Under the pieces are notes generated by a model. That model made no database searches and was not told the DNA's origin. It was given only the letters and a program-made list of their open reading frames with translations. The translations under genes were made by a program, and so were the position numbers. A DNA stretch of 64,000 nucleotides from Plectrocnemia conspersa (Eukaryota; Arthropoda; Insecta; Trichoptera; Polycentropodidae), in NCBI GenBank assembly GCA_009617715.1, contig VTFK01000351.1:124001-188000 (forward strand), given 5' to 3'. Positions 45,031 to 57,300 of the stretch are shown in pieces; positions within the stretch are counted from its first letter, which is position 1, and every line of letters begins with the position of its first letter.

Positions 45031-46330
45031 AAAATTTGACGTTGCAGTGACATACCTGAGTGCTAAGATAAAAGCTCATAAAATAGCCGATAAATATTTG
45101 AAATTGCGAAAATTTTATTAGCTCCTGAAACACAAACGAAAATTCAGCAGATTCTGTTATCAAACGATGCAATTCAATCGCCTGTTTAAAATCACAGAGA
45201 TCATATTTTACTGCAAATAATAAAAAATATATTAAAGACTCCTTTAAAAGTGAGTATTTAACTAGATGAGACAACTGATGTTTACAATTTCAGTCAGCTG
45301 TTGCTATTTTTTTGGGATAGTTTGTTACTTATTAAGTTATAATATAAGGCTTTGTTTCTTTACATAGTTTTTAATTAATTATACAACGAAAAATAAATAA
45401 GTTTTTTAATAGTACTTCCAAGGACTCCGCAACGCATTGAGTGTTAAAATTTCTGGCCACACCAGCTAAGAGTTAATTTAATCGAAGAACCAGCATCCTT
45501 GGTCCCATTAAAAGGGTTTACCACTGGAGTAGATATATAAGAATTGAAATGTGTTTTGTGCCGATTTAATATCCTAATAGAAAAGATCGTGGGAATATCA
45601 ACAGACGGAGCAAAATCCATGTCTTGTTGAATATTGAGAGTGTCAGGACTTTTATCAAAGTGATGTGATGCAGGCTACAAAACCAGAAACTATCATTTCT
45701 CAAATATTAAAAATGTGAATGTTAACACTCCGATCTTAAATTTTTTAAATTTTATTGCATCTCGAGGGCTAAATTATTATAAATTTAGAAAAAAATATAA
45801 TAGATATGCAACGCGAATATATTGCTGTTGTTTTAAATACCGATGTTCGATGGTAAAGTTGTGGTAAAATATTTAAACGAATGTACGATTTAAAAAACGA
45901 AATAAAGTTGCTTTCAAGGATTCAAGGATTCAATGCCAAAGAATGGATGTGTGATTTATCTTTTTGTTTTGATATTACACAACATTAGAATTATTTAAAT
46001 GTATGATAATATAAGAGCTTTGAAATCTGAATTTACATTTGGAATCGTCAATTGCATTTCAATATTATGGCACATTTTCTGACATTAATAATAGAATGTC
46101 CATCGAATACAAGAAAATAATGGAGATATTGATTTATAATGCAAAACTCAATTAAATTATAAATTTCCAAATATCGATCTTATTGATTTTTACAAACATT
46201 ATTTTCTATCAAAAACCATTGTTAAATAACTATGCTAAGCAAATAATAAATTTAATTAGGAAAACTTACCTCTGCGAGTAACTAAATATTATAAATAAAC
46301 AAGAAAGAACTATACATTAAAAAATAATAT
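45030..46330 (+). pseudogene. hAT-superfamily transposase pseudogene (ZBED5/FAM200-like)
   Basis: Pieces in order: YLSAKIKAHKIADKY (45050), LSNDAIQSP (45155), the first catalytic-Asp block LDETTDVYNFSQLL (45262), then VVLNTDVRW and KIFKRMYDLKNEIKLL (45825) and KEWMCDLSFCFDITQH. These are landmarks of vertebrate-type hAT proteins such as GTF2IRD2/ZBED5. More than ten stops and shifts make it dead. No BED finger, ends or target duplication were located. Confidence 0.75.
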
Positions 46331-46429
46331 GCTATGCAGTATATATATGAACTCTTAAATAAATAAATTATTTCGCAGTAAATTTTATTACCTATACCTA
46401 AAATAAAAAAATAAATAAAAAAAGTTGAA

Positions 46430-48055
46430 GAAATGGAGACCAATCAACATGCTACCGTGTATAGAAAAATAATAGAAGTAATTAATGATAATCAAACAAT
46501 TAAAGTTCCTTGGGGCCTAAAATAGAATTCATTAGTCTTCTCAAAACATAATATGTGATGTGTTAACAACAATCGGGATTCAGAGTTTTTTTTTAACTTT
46601 AAAAAAATCCATTCCACTGAAACTGCATTTACTTGTTATAAGTATGTGATAGATAAAATGATTGGCATGCACTGTTGCTAAAAAGGATACGTGAAAAACA
46701 AAATCATTAGGATGGGTGGTGAACAGCACTTTTTTCTTAGATTTCAGAGGAAGAGCCTTCGAAACAATAGACAGAAAATAATGTTAAAGAAATTGGTTGA
46801 TACATCTGATCGGATATAGGTATAATTTTTAATATGATAGATAAAATATAGTTTTAAGATGGTTTAATAATTATTTTTATATAAAAGTGGGAAAATGAGA
46901 AAAAGTTAAAATAAATTAAAATGTATATTCTGAAGAGAAATTAGTGTCTTATGGAGTACCACAAGGGGGATCTAAATTGGGACCATTGTTATTTGTATTT
47001 TTTTGTATATTAATGATATAGTTAATAACTGAAAAAAGTTTGGTGATATAGTTAATAAAAAAATGTAAAATTCATCTATTTGCGGATGACACATTAATGT
47101 ATTGCATAGGTGATAACATTAAAGAAATTGTAAATAATTTAAATAATGAATTAAGTATATTAGAAATATGGTTAAAGAATAATGTACTTAAATTAAATGA
47201 GAATAAAACTAAATGTATGTTTATTAATTATAAAATGTGTTAGATAATAGTACCAAAATAGTAATAAATAACTCTAGTATAGAAATAGTGGATAATATAA
47301 AATATTTAGGAGTAATTGTTGATACAAAATTAAATTTTAAAAGAACATTGTAATTACATATTAAAAAAAAATTAGTAAAAAAAATAGGTTTATTATCTAG
47401 ATTAAGAAATATATTAAGTATAAATACAAAAAAAAATAATTTACAATGGTATAATATTGCCCCATTTTAATTATTGTGCAACACTATTAAATATGTTAAA
47501 TAAATTAGACAAATAATGTTGCAAAAATTACAAAATAGGGCAATGAGAGTAATCTTAAATAAAAATAGATTAACTAATTGTAAAAGTATGATTTATAGAT
47601 TAGAATGGTTGAATGTTCAAGAAATATTGAGTATGAATGTTTTAGTATTTATATATAAGTTAGAAAATAATATGTTACCTGAATATTTTAATAAGTATTT
47701 AATAAGAAATAAAGATGTACATAAATATAATACTAGAAATAGAGAAAATTTAAAGATAATTAAGTATAAGAAAACGAGTACGGCTAGGGGAATTATGTGC
47801 GGAGGTTTTGATTTATATAATAGTCTTTCAAGAGAAATCCGAAACAGCAAAAAAATATAACGGGTTTCATAAATGGAATAAAAAAACACCTTCGCACATA
47901 TAGAAATAAATTATAATATTAAGACTTTATTATTGTATATTTTTATTTTTTCTTTCTGTTATGTATTTTTTATATATTTTTATATATGTTTACTAAATTT
48001 GTTAGATGTAAAGATTAGCTATTAAGCTAAATAAATTAATAAAATAAATAAATTA
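46430..48055 (+). pseudogene. CR1/L2-like LINE, copy 1 (3' part)
   Basis: The + strand shows QSGFR and HSTETAF near 46575, FETIDRKIMLKKL (domain A) near 46755, a damaged GVPQG near 46955, FADDT-like sequence near 47085, ILEIWLKNN near 47160, LGVIVDTKLNF near 47310, LQKLQNRAMRVILN near 47525 and a C-terminal frame 47516-47860. The element ends in AATAAATTAATAAAATAAAT near 48030. Indels and stops abound. It shares its 3' half with the copies at 53.7 and 56.1 kb. Confidence 0.85.
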
Positions 48056-49957
48056 AAAAAATCTACGTATTTTTAGATACAATGGAGTGTCTATTAAGAT
48101 TAAGAAACATTGTTATAGATAATAGCAAGTTTAATACAAATATACAATCTACAATGATCTTTCAGAATGAGAGATTCGTATTATTATACCTTAGCAAAAT
48201 ATTCAATCAAAAAGAAATTAGAACATTTTTTTTTTCTAGTGTTTGTCTAGTGTTTCTTAAAAAAATATTTAATCTAAATAAATATAAAAAAAATTCAAGA
48301 TTTATTTTAATACAGCATAAAATTAAGTATTTTATTAAAAAAAACAAATAATGGAGATTATTGATAGAATAAATATTTTATTTAAATTTAATGGTAAGAT
48401 TATTTTGCGTTACTCATTTTTTTGTACCATTTTAGATATATCTACTTTTACACTTTTATAATATGTTCTCTTACATCTATCCTCACATAATCCGACGGTA
48501 GATAGATATACAATGTAGAGTCGAACTTGGTCCGGGCTTAGCGCAATTTCGTTTAGAATCATTAATCATGTTTAAACCTGTTTATTTGCTTAAGCATTGG
48601 AGCGCCGGCCTCCCTGGGGTTCCTGAATTTTCAGAGCCCCAGTTTCCGTTTCCTGCTCTCCTTTTACTATGCTGATTTAACAAACTGACTTTGGGAATTA
48701 GCCTCGGAGGTTTAACGGTGCACTAAGCAATAATGGGAGCGAGGATTTTAATTGTTAACTTATAATTAATGTTAGCGATAAAACGCAGGTATAAACAGCC
48801 AATGTATGTGTTTGAGGAAATGATAATTATATAAAGGGTTAGATACTAAGTTGCATTTGTTAAGCAAAAAATGTCACATTTATGCAAACATTTTTTTTTA
48901 AATAAAAAATATTATTTTTTATATAATGTAAATAACACAATTTTCAGTATCCTTCGATTATAAATAAAACATATAATTTAATAATGCATCGTAGCTAACA
49001 CAATACAAAAATTTATTTTTATTATTATTGAACAAGATAATTAAGAAACTTTACTAAATAAAATAATAGTCACATGGTAAGCCACTTATTATCTGTGAAT
49101 TAATAAAGTTATATTAAGAAGAATACTTTAATCGTTTTAAATGGATTCCAAAAAAATACAAGAAAAAATATTTATATACATATACTTATATTAATTCTTG
49201 CTTCAAATGATTTCATGTATTTTGATAAGTATGTACATATTTTAAAAGCGTTTATTTCTTATGATTACGTGGAATCTGCTCTGGGTAAAAATATTTTTAA
49301 TATAAATTTTAATCAGAAATGAAATGTATTATTGTCAAAATTTAGATTAACATGGTTTCATATTAGTAAGAAAACACATAGAGACCTCTCATGTTTATCA
49401 GTGTGTATTCTAGCGGTCTCCATTCCAATGAACAAAGGCACCTTATCTCAACATACTTATCCGATATCTTGATCGCAAAGGATTTTCCTTCTCGACAGTC
49501 GAGTTGCTAGTGGTCACGATTTTACATTTAAGCGTATGAAGGGAGACAGGATAATATTCCGCTTTTAACATTTTACTTTTAATCTTAAAAGTTTTTAATA
49601 TATTGATGCAAACGCAAAGGATTAATTTATATAATTGCATAGAATATTATTGAAATAAAACGGCTTATAAATTTAACTATTCCAAATTAATTTTAAACTC
49701 AATCAACAAAATTTACCATGGTTAGAAATTTTATTATATTTTATGATTATCTGTAATAAGAGGTTAATGAACTTTTTATTCAAAATCGATTACTAAATTA
49801 TTAAAGTTAAAGTTCGATCAGCAAAAAATATATGTTTAAGTACTGGATATTCTGTCTGTAACGGAATCTCGTGATAGAGGTGCGGTTTTTAAGACCAAGA
49901 TGTTCAAAATGATACATACTTGCATTAGATAAGAACTGGCGCTACTACAAATATGCC
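48056..49957. other. Gene-free stretch
   Basis: The 89-codon frame at 48082-48351 is low-complexity Lys/Phe/Asn and unconvincing. A locally GC-richer patch at 48530-48730 has no motif that I know. Confidence 0.35.
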
Positions 49958-51019
49958 TGCACTACACTCTCTGGAAGTTGGCCAAGTTGGCCAAGGACGG
50001 AAAATATAGTGGGTTACTTCGGCTGTGTTTGGTTCTGCCCGTTCTAAAATCTCTCGGAAGTTGAGTGGGGGTAATTCAGTCGACTTGGCCAGTTTCGAGC
50101 GCTTCCGAACATTATCGGCAAACGGACCAAAGTCAGAGCTGCTCTTTCGAGCGCGAGCGGAGAGATACTTCCCCTTTCGCTCTCTCGCGTGTTAAGTGAC
50201 GAGAGTGAGAAAGATAATGATATGGTTTTTCGCAAACTGAGATAAAACAAGTAGCTCGATTAAATTTCAGTATGCGCGTAGGCGTCCTATGGTCAACACG
50301 CATGACAAGCGCTACATCGTGGTCACGTGGTCAAGTTATAATACCACATGCTTATCGGGGACTTCAACAGACTCTTACTGACATCTTTGAATATGTTAGG
50401 GCACTAAAAAGGATTAATTATATGTTTGATAGTATATTCTTCTAAAAGATATCGTTATTATATTTTTTTCATTTAAAATTATATAATTAAAAAATAATTA
50501 GTGGTACTTGATTTTGTTAAAATAAATTGTTTCGAATATTCTTATGTATTTTCCTAGATCGGTTTATATAAATGTCAGACCATAACGAATTCTTATTTAG
50601 AATCGATGGCGACAAATTCTAGGATAGTTACAGATGTGGTGTACGTATACTGAAGTATCATTTTTATGCCTTATGGCATTTTGCAAAAGCCGAAAATTTT
50701 TTTGCGTAAATTGAATATTTACGACCGAAAAATTTTCACTAATATTGTATTGGTGAGTGCCCACACAAACTTTTATAATTATCAGTAGCGTAATTTTATT
50801 ATTATGAAAATTTAAAAATTGCGATTTTTGGCACATTTTTCGATCGTGCGCAAATATGCCAGCTGTACGTGACAACAGCCGCCGTGCGGACGTCGTTCAC
50901 GACCGCCGTCCGGACGGCATATGAAATTTACGGCAGTATGGTCGCTTACTCAAAGTCGTAGGTCTCGGCCGACGTCAGTTGTACCTTCGGTTCGGACAAC
51001 TTCCAGAGAGTGTAGTGCA
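49958..51019. mobile_element. Unclassified 1.06-kb element with 23-bp perfect terminal inverted repeats
   Basis: The 23 bases at 49958-49980 (beginning TGCACTACACTCTCTGGAAG) are the exact reverse complement of 50997-51019. The interior has two CpG-rich blocks (50040-50345 and 50875-51000) around an AT-rich core. The core has a 92-codon minus frame (50597-50875) that I do not recognise. No target duplication is clear. Superfamily unknown. Confidence 0.75.
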
Positions 51020-51393
51020 AGCATTACAATAAATAAATATATAAAAATAATTTATTTACTGCAGATTTATTTTTAACAAAAATTAGATGCAGATTCTCAT
51101 AAAGAATATAGCATTTTGATCAATTATCGTCCCATTAATATTTTTACTTAGGAAAATATCTAAAAAAAGAAAAACCGTAATTTCCTACATAAAAATGTAC
51201 AGGAATATTAACGCTTGACATAGAAAAAGTATTCGACATCGTTTAGCACGACAGCTCAATTTATAAATTTTCTAAATTTAAATCTCATCATTATCTTAGA
51301 CACATAATACGCTCACACTTGAAAGGTCGTAGGTATGTTATTTCACTAAATAATGAATGAAAATTCCAGCTTAAGTTTTTCAGAGTACTTTGC

Positions 51394-52000
51394 TCAAGTT
51401 GTCATGCTAATACAGTAAAGTTTCAACAGCCGTCTTGCGACTAATGAAATTGTTAGTATCTTCTTTATTTGTATTCTCACTATCACTTCCTTCCTTTTCT
51501 GTTTGAATGACAATATGCTCGATATCAGCATTATTAAAGCATTGAAAATCTGGATCATTTGCATCACGATCAAACTATTCCTTGATATTTTCCCGATCGA
51601 CTTTTTTAAGACTAATTCAAGTTTCTTTAAAATCCATGTTGGAAAAAAATCTGAAAGTAGTGTTGCTGGCTTCACTTTTGACCAATATTGTGCTATTATA
51701 TGTATGTATAACATCCAATGTCGTCATTTTTTACCAGAAATTGATTAAGCCATCATCTTTTCGGCAAGAGTTTTGCAAAGACCAGCACAATAAAGCCGTT
51801 TCATTACTAATTTAACACATTAGTCCATGAGCTAAATTAAATTTAGGTAGTAAAAATTTTGTAACATTAGGTAGTAAATAAATTGCAACCACAAGACCGA
51901 AGTTATTTTTCAATATTCTTACACTTGGATGAGAATGAGCATTATCTATTAACCATACTGCCTTTCATACCAATCTTTAAATACCTCTCTATTTAATAAT
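51394..52000 (-). pseudogene. Tigger-like transposase remnant
   Basis: On the minus strand near 51950-51900 one reads a block matching (A)VWLIDNAHSHPS with a stop, i.e. the second catalytic Asp, and near 51690 YWSKVKPATLL, the region after the third Asp. It is a sister of the remnant at 12939-13380, here keeping Asp where that copy has Asn. Broken by several stops. Confidence 0.65.
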
Positions 52001-52199
52001 GCTATTTTGTAATAATGATCAAAAGGAAGATTTTTAATTCCAGCCACCTTTTTTTACTATTTATATTTTTTTTAATTAAATTTATTTTATTTTAATTAAT
52101 TAAAAAAAAAAAATATTTTAGGCACGGATGTCTGTACCTGGATAATCGAGAGTAAATTGTATTTTTAAAAGATCTATATCTGTCCCCCAGCTTCCTCCA

Positions 52200-52510
52200 T
52201 TTATCAGTGTGTGTATTTATACATGTTAAATTGTGTTTTACCAAAATGGAATCGGTACCCACGGCGAGAAACCCAGAGGCGGATCAATTTCGCGACACAA
52301 AACTCTCTCGGAGAGTGCTCAGCGACAGAACTTGGTCTATAAGTAATGCTTAAAGGGTTACTGCGATACAATGTACCGTCGAATCCCCCCGCCTCTCTTC
52401 TCTGACTGAAACTGCACATAAATTGCGACACGGTTCTCACGGCTTTGCCGGCGGCAAGGACTCTCGGGTATTTACGAGTGTAACTTGCCTAATACAGGGA
52501 TTTCAAATTT
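52200..52510. other. GC-enriched block, unexplained
   Basis: A stretch with balanced base composition containing GGCGAGAAACCCAGAGG and GCCGGCGGCAAGGACTC. A minus frame is open at 52204-52440 but has no known motif. Could be a transposon end or a promoter region; nothing else supports either. Confidence 0.25.
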
Positions 52511-52639
52511 GAAAGTCGTGCGTGCGCAAATTTAGGTATTATGGGCATAATATCACTACGCTTTTGATATTTTATCTTATGACACGAGTGCGGGAAAGAT
52601 GCTCGGTTTAGCAAGTCGAATTTCAAAAGCCAGATTTAG

Positions 52640-52840
52640 TATATCTGATTTCATATAAGGTGCTTCAAGGTTCTATACTAGGACTATTGTGATTTATATT
52701 ATATGTAAATGATATAAAGCAAATATGATTGCAAGATATACATATGTATTTGATAAAGATATGCTAATCGTGAGTGATCATATTATGTAAATATAATATA
52801 TTCAATAAATGAAAACTCGAATGTTACTGTAGATTGGCAC
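52640..52840 (+). pseudogene. LINE reverse-transcriptase fragment
   Basis: VLQGSILG, a stop, then FILYVNDIK near 52655-52720 is the (G)xPQGSxLGPLLFxLYxND block of non-LTR reverse transcriptases. A following DMLIVSD near 52765 would be the damaged YADD region. It differs from the copies at 46-57 kb, so it is a different family. Confidence 0.6.
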
Positions 52841-53734
52841 TTGAGCATTGCTGTTGATTTTGTACTATATCGCTCGTGTTTTATATATATATAAGTATTC
52901 TGTTGCGCTATGAATGGGTCGTACAGTTTTTCACTTATGTGCTTTTAATTTACTCTGTTGTTACGTTTTTCGTTTACAGTATTCGTCCCATTCATCACTT
53001 TGACAAGATGACATGTGTTTATTAACAAAATCCAAGAGTCTTAACCGTAATCTGAAAACGAGGCATTTCATCGTCTTTGTGCGTAAACATCGTTGGGTAC
53101 AAACATTTCGAACAATTCTGACTAAATAAATTATTAAGTGAAGTATTTGTACTATTTGTGGTTATAATCGGTTTATAATTTTAGTACGTATGAAAATAAA
53201 ATTATTTTACTGAGCTTTCCATTTTAAGAAAGTCAGACAAGATCTACTGCGCTTTGATAAGCAATTTATATTGAAAGGAAAAGTATCTTTTGACCATAAA
53301 CTTGTTAGTAAAAAAACAGTTCTACGAGAGATACGTGAATTGATTTATATGCATGAAAATTAGTTAGCTAGTCATGTAGCTAGAAAAAGACTTATATTTG
53401 TCTAAGACGCTACAACAATGACGGCTTGATCGATTTTTAAAACGTAATACTGCTTATTTATCTTTTAAACATCTTTATAATAAAATATGAAAGCTAGCCT
53501 AATAAAACATAGTTTGTAAGACAGTGCTACATATAAATTAATTGCTTCACAGCATAAGTATACAAAACACATTAAATTTGTAATTAACTTATAAACTACC
53601 GTCACGAAATAATTAGTATTATCCAGTGCAATTATCGCTGAACGTATTTAAATAACCGTCGCGTTGCAGTTTTGTTAGACATTAAAAGCACGGTGTGCAT
53701 TATATAAGTTACCTTTGATATATCATTTTTTAAT
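52841..53734. other. Gene-free stretch
   Basis: A 50-codon + segment at about 53215-53362 (DLLRFDKQFILKGKVSFDHK) is open and compositionally balanced but unrecognised. Nothing else. Confidence 0.3.
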
Positions 53735-54640
53735 TTTTTTAATGATTATTATTTTATTAATTATTTTATTAATTTATTTAGCTTAATAGCTAATCTTTAC
53801 ATCTAAAAAATTTAGTAAACATATATAAAAATATATAAAAAATACATAACAGAAAGAAAAAATAAAAATATACAATAATAAAGTCTTAATATTATAATTT
53901 ATTTCTATATGTGCGAAGGTGTTTTTTTATTCCATTTATGAAACCCGTTATATTTTTGCTGTTTCGGATTTCTCTTGGAAGACTATTATATAAATCAAAA
54001 CCTCCGTACATAATTCCCCTAGCCGTACTCGTTTTCTTATACTTAATTATCTTTAAATTTTCTCTATTTCTAGTATTATATTTATGTACATCTTTATTTC
54101 TTATTAAATACTTATTAAAATATTCTGGTAACATATTATTTTTTAACTTATATATAAATACTAAAACATTCATACTCAATATTTCTTGAACATTCAACCA
54201 TTCTTATCTATCAATCATACTTTTACAATTAGTTAATCTATTTTTATTTAAGATTACTCTCATTGCCCTATTTTGTAATTTTTTGCAACATTTGTTTGTC
54301 TAATTTATTTAACATATTTAATAGTGTTGCACAATAATTAAAATGGGGAAATATTATACTATTGTAAATTATTTTTTTTGTATTTATACTTAATATATTT
54401 CTTAATCTAGATAATAAACCTATTTTTCTACTAGTTTTTTTTAATATGTAATTACAATGTTCTTTAAAATTTAATTTTGTATCAACAATTACTCCTAAAT
54501 ATTTTATATTATCCACTATTTCTATACTAGAGTTATTTATTACTATTTTGGTACTATTATCTAACATATTTTTATAATTAATAAACATACATTTAGTTTT
54601 ATTCTCATTTAATTTAAGTACATTATTCTTTAATTGTATT
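53735..54640 (-). pseudogene. CR1/L2-like LINE, copy 2 (3' end)
   Basis: Minus-strand frames at 54588-54268 (KYLGVIVDTKLNFKEHCNYI, LLSRLRNILSINTKK) and 54197-53892 (LNVQ..ILSMNVLVFIYKL, YNTRNRENLKI, FINGIKKHLRTYRNKL) give the C-terminal part of the LINE protein. The 3' end at about 53740 has the same tail as copies 1 and 3. The 5' side is cut at about 54640, before the reverse-transcriptase catalytic motifs, as 5' truncation leaves. Confidence 0.88.
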
Positions 54641-56110
54641 TATTATTGTATTGTTATTGACAATACTTTACAAATGTTTAGTTTCTGTACAAACCGCCAA
54701 TCCCACTTATATATACATAGATATAGAGGTAGTCTGACTTCTCTTATGTATTACTGAAGTCATGTAGGACGCCAAAACTCTTTGGTGGAATATTAAAGTT
54801 CAGCAGAACGCAGGTTAGAAACTACTGCACTTTACCAAGTCTAGTGTGCTCATTCAAATTTATAAACTCGCATTGCTCGAAAACAGATATGTGCATACAC
54901 CAAGTAAGGAATGTGCTATAATCAATATGATGAATTACAAAAGCGTATTTCTCTTTAAAAAATAAGACTTCATATTTACCGCAAAGGAGATTTTCGGACT
55001 TTTCCAGTCAAAGATCACTTACAATTGGATTTAGAAAGCAATCTCCTACCGGCATGTTCTAGTAACAGGTCCGTAGGAAGGTATTGGCAAAGGAACTTTG
55101 CCAAAGGCGCGAAGACCCGAGGGGTGTTCGGTACGTGAATTAAAACTTTCTTATGAAAAGATAAAATATAAACAATACATTTATTAAGGGTTTCGTTATA
55201 AGCTTAGACTTAAATGGAACATTAGTGGGTACACATTCTTGAAAGGAATTTTTAACTGTGGATTTTGATTGCTGCAAACTATACGTATTATAATGACGAT
55301 GATTTATATATGTTATTTTTAATCTAACGTTTCTAATAAATTTATTTTGTCAAATTCAAAGGTTAGTTTTTTGGAGTTTTAAACTAAAACAGATGTGTGA
55401 AAATAAATTACTTCAAACGATGAAAATTTTTCATAGTTCATTGCATTTTTGACATGATGTTGTGCAGTACAATATTTGTAGTGCGCAACATCGTTTAGTG
55501 GTGTTCAAATATTCAGATTCCACGATTACAATATTAATATAAAGTGAATTAAATTATTTTTTTATTAATGTCTTGATTAAATTCATGTAGTTTTAATTAA
55601 TCATTTAATTTTTGTGTGCGTATTCAGGATCTGCTTTGTTGTCATTTCGTGAAAATAAAAATAAATTAGAATCTATATAAATAAATTAAATATATAAAAT
55701 AAATATATTTATTAAGCATATACGAGATATACGCATCTAATATATATATCATAAAAAGATGACTAATGCGAGTAATCCGAAATAAACATAACTAATTAAT
55801 ATGTTAAAATTTGTCTTTTTTTAATAAGTTCATAATTAAATTATTTATTATTATTCTGTATTTTTACAAGATTTTTTTTTTGATTTCATAACCCGACTTG
55901 TTATTTTTAAGCATGAGAATTTTAATACTTGCGTTAACTCATTTAAAATTACCTCAAAATTAAACATGTATTTTTAACATTGTTTTTTTTTTTAAATTAA
56001 TAAAACGTTCTTGCTTTATATCTTTCGTGCAACATTCCTTTATATATCAAATTAGATTTTTCGTTAGTCAGAAAAACAGATAAGTTTAATTGAGTAAAAC
56101 TTGTCTTTAC
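54641..56110. other. Gene-free stretch
   Basis: No open frame, repeat or RNA gene is supported. A moderately GC-rich patch lies at 55000-55140. Confidence 0.4.
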
Positions 56111-56114
56111 TATT

Positions 56115-57300
56115 ATTATTATTTTATTTTATTAATTTATTTAGCTTAATAGCTAATCTTTACATCTAAAAAATTTAGTAAACATATATAAAAATATATA
56201 AAAAATACATAACAGAAAGAAAAAATAAAAATATACAATAATAAAGTCTTAATATTATAATTTATTTCTATATGTGCGAAGGTGTTTTTTTATTCCATTT
56301 ATGAAACCCGTTATATTTTTTGCTGTTTCAGTTTCTCTTGGAAGACTATTATATAAATCAAAACCTCCGTACATAATTCCCCTAGCCGTACTCGTTTTCT
56401 TATACTTAATTATCTTTAAATTTTCTCTATTTCTAGTATTATATTTATGTACATCTTTATTTCTTATTAAATACTTATTAAAATATTCTGGTAACATATT
56501 ATTTTTTTAACTTATATATAAATACTAAAACATTCATACTCAATATTTCTTGAACATTCAACCATTCTAATCTATCAATCATACTTTTACAATTAGTTAA
56601 TCTATTTTTTTATTTAAGATTACTCTCATTGCCCTATTTTGTAATTTTGCAACATTTGTTTATCTAATTTATTTAACATATTTAATAGTGTTGCACAATA
56701 ATTAAAATGGGGAAATATTATACTATTGTAAATTTTTTTTTTGTATTTATACTTAATATATTTCTTAATCTAGATAATAAACCTATTTTTCTACTAATTT
56801 TTTTTAATATGTAATTACAATGTTCTTTAAAATTTAATTTTGTATCAACAATTACTCCTAAATATTTTATATTATCCACTATTTCTATACTAGAGTTATT
56901 TATTACTATTTTGGTACTATTATCTAACACATTTTTATAATTAATAAACATACATTTAGTTTTATTCTCATTTAATTTAAGTACATTATTCTTTAACCAT
57001 ATTTCTAATATACTTAATTCATTATTTAAATTATTTACAATTTCTTTAATGTTATCACCTATGCAATACATTAATGTGTCATCCGCAAATAGATGAATTT
57101 TACATTTTTTCACGTTATTAACTATATCATTAATATACAAAACAAATAACAATGGTCCCAATTTAGACCCTTGTGGTACTCCATAAGACACTAGCTTCTC
57201 TTCAGAATATACATTATTTATTTCAATTTTTTGTTTTCTTTTATATAAGTAATTATTAAACCATCTTAAAACTATATCACTTATACCTATACTATGATTA
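56115..57300 (-). pseudogene. CR1/L2-like LINE, copy 3 (3' part with RT core)
   Basis: The minus frame 57191-56718 holds GVPQGSKLGPLLFVLYINDI, the catalytic HLFADDTLMYCIGD, LEIWLKNNVLKLNENKTKCM and KYLGVIVDTKLNF, i.e. reverse-transcriptase domains B to E. Frame 56497-56255 gives the C-terminus. One-base changes in A/T runs break it between 56718 and 56497. The 3' end near 56125 shares the TTATTTAGCTTAATAGCTAA tail (as read on +) with copy 2, to which it is nearly identical. Confidence 0.9.

Noticed and set aside
48082..48351. 89-codon + frame after LINE copy 1
   Set aside because: Repetitive Lys/Phe/Asn composition and no motif; likely chance in AT-rich DNA.
50597..50875. P-element THAP domain inside the 49958-51019 element
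   Set aside because: The frame starts like a short DNA-binding domain but lacks the C2CH spacing and the AVPTIF-type ending.
53215..53362. 50-codon + segment as a gene
   Set aside because: Open and balanced, but without homology I recognise, without a start and bounded by stops.
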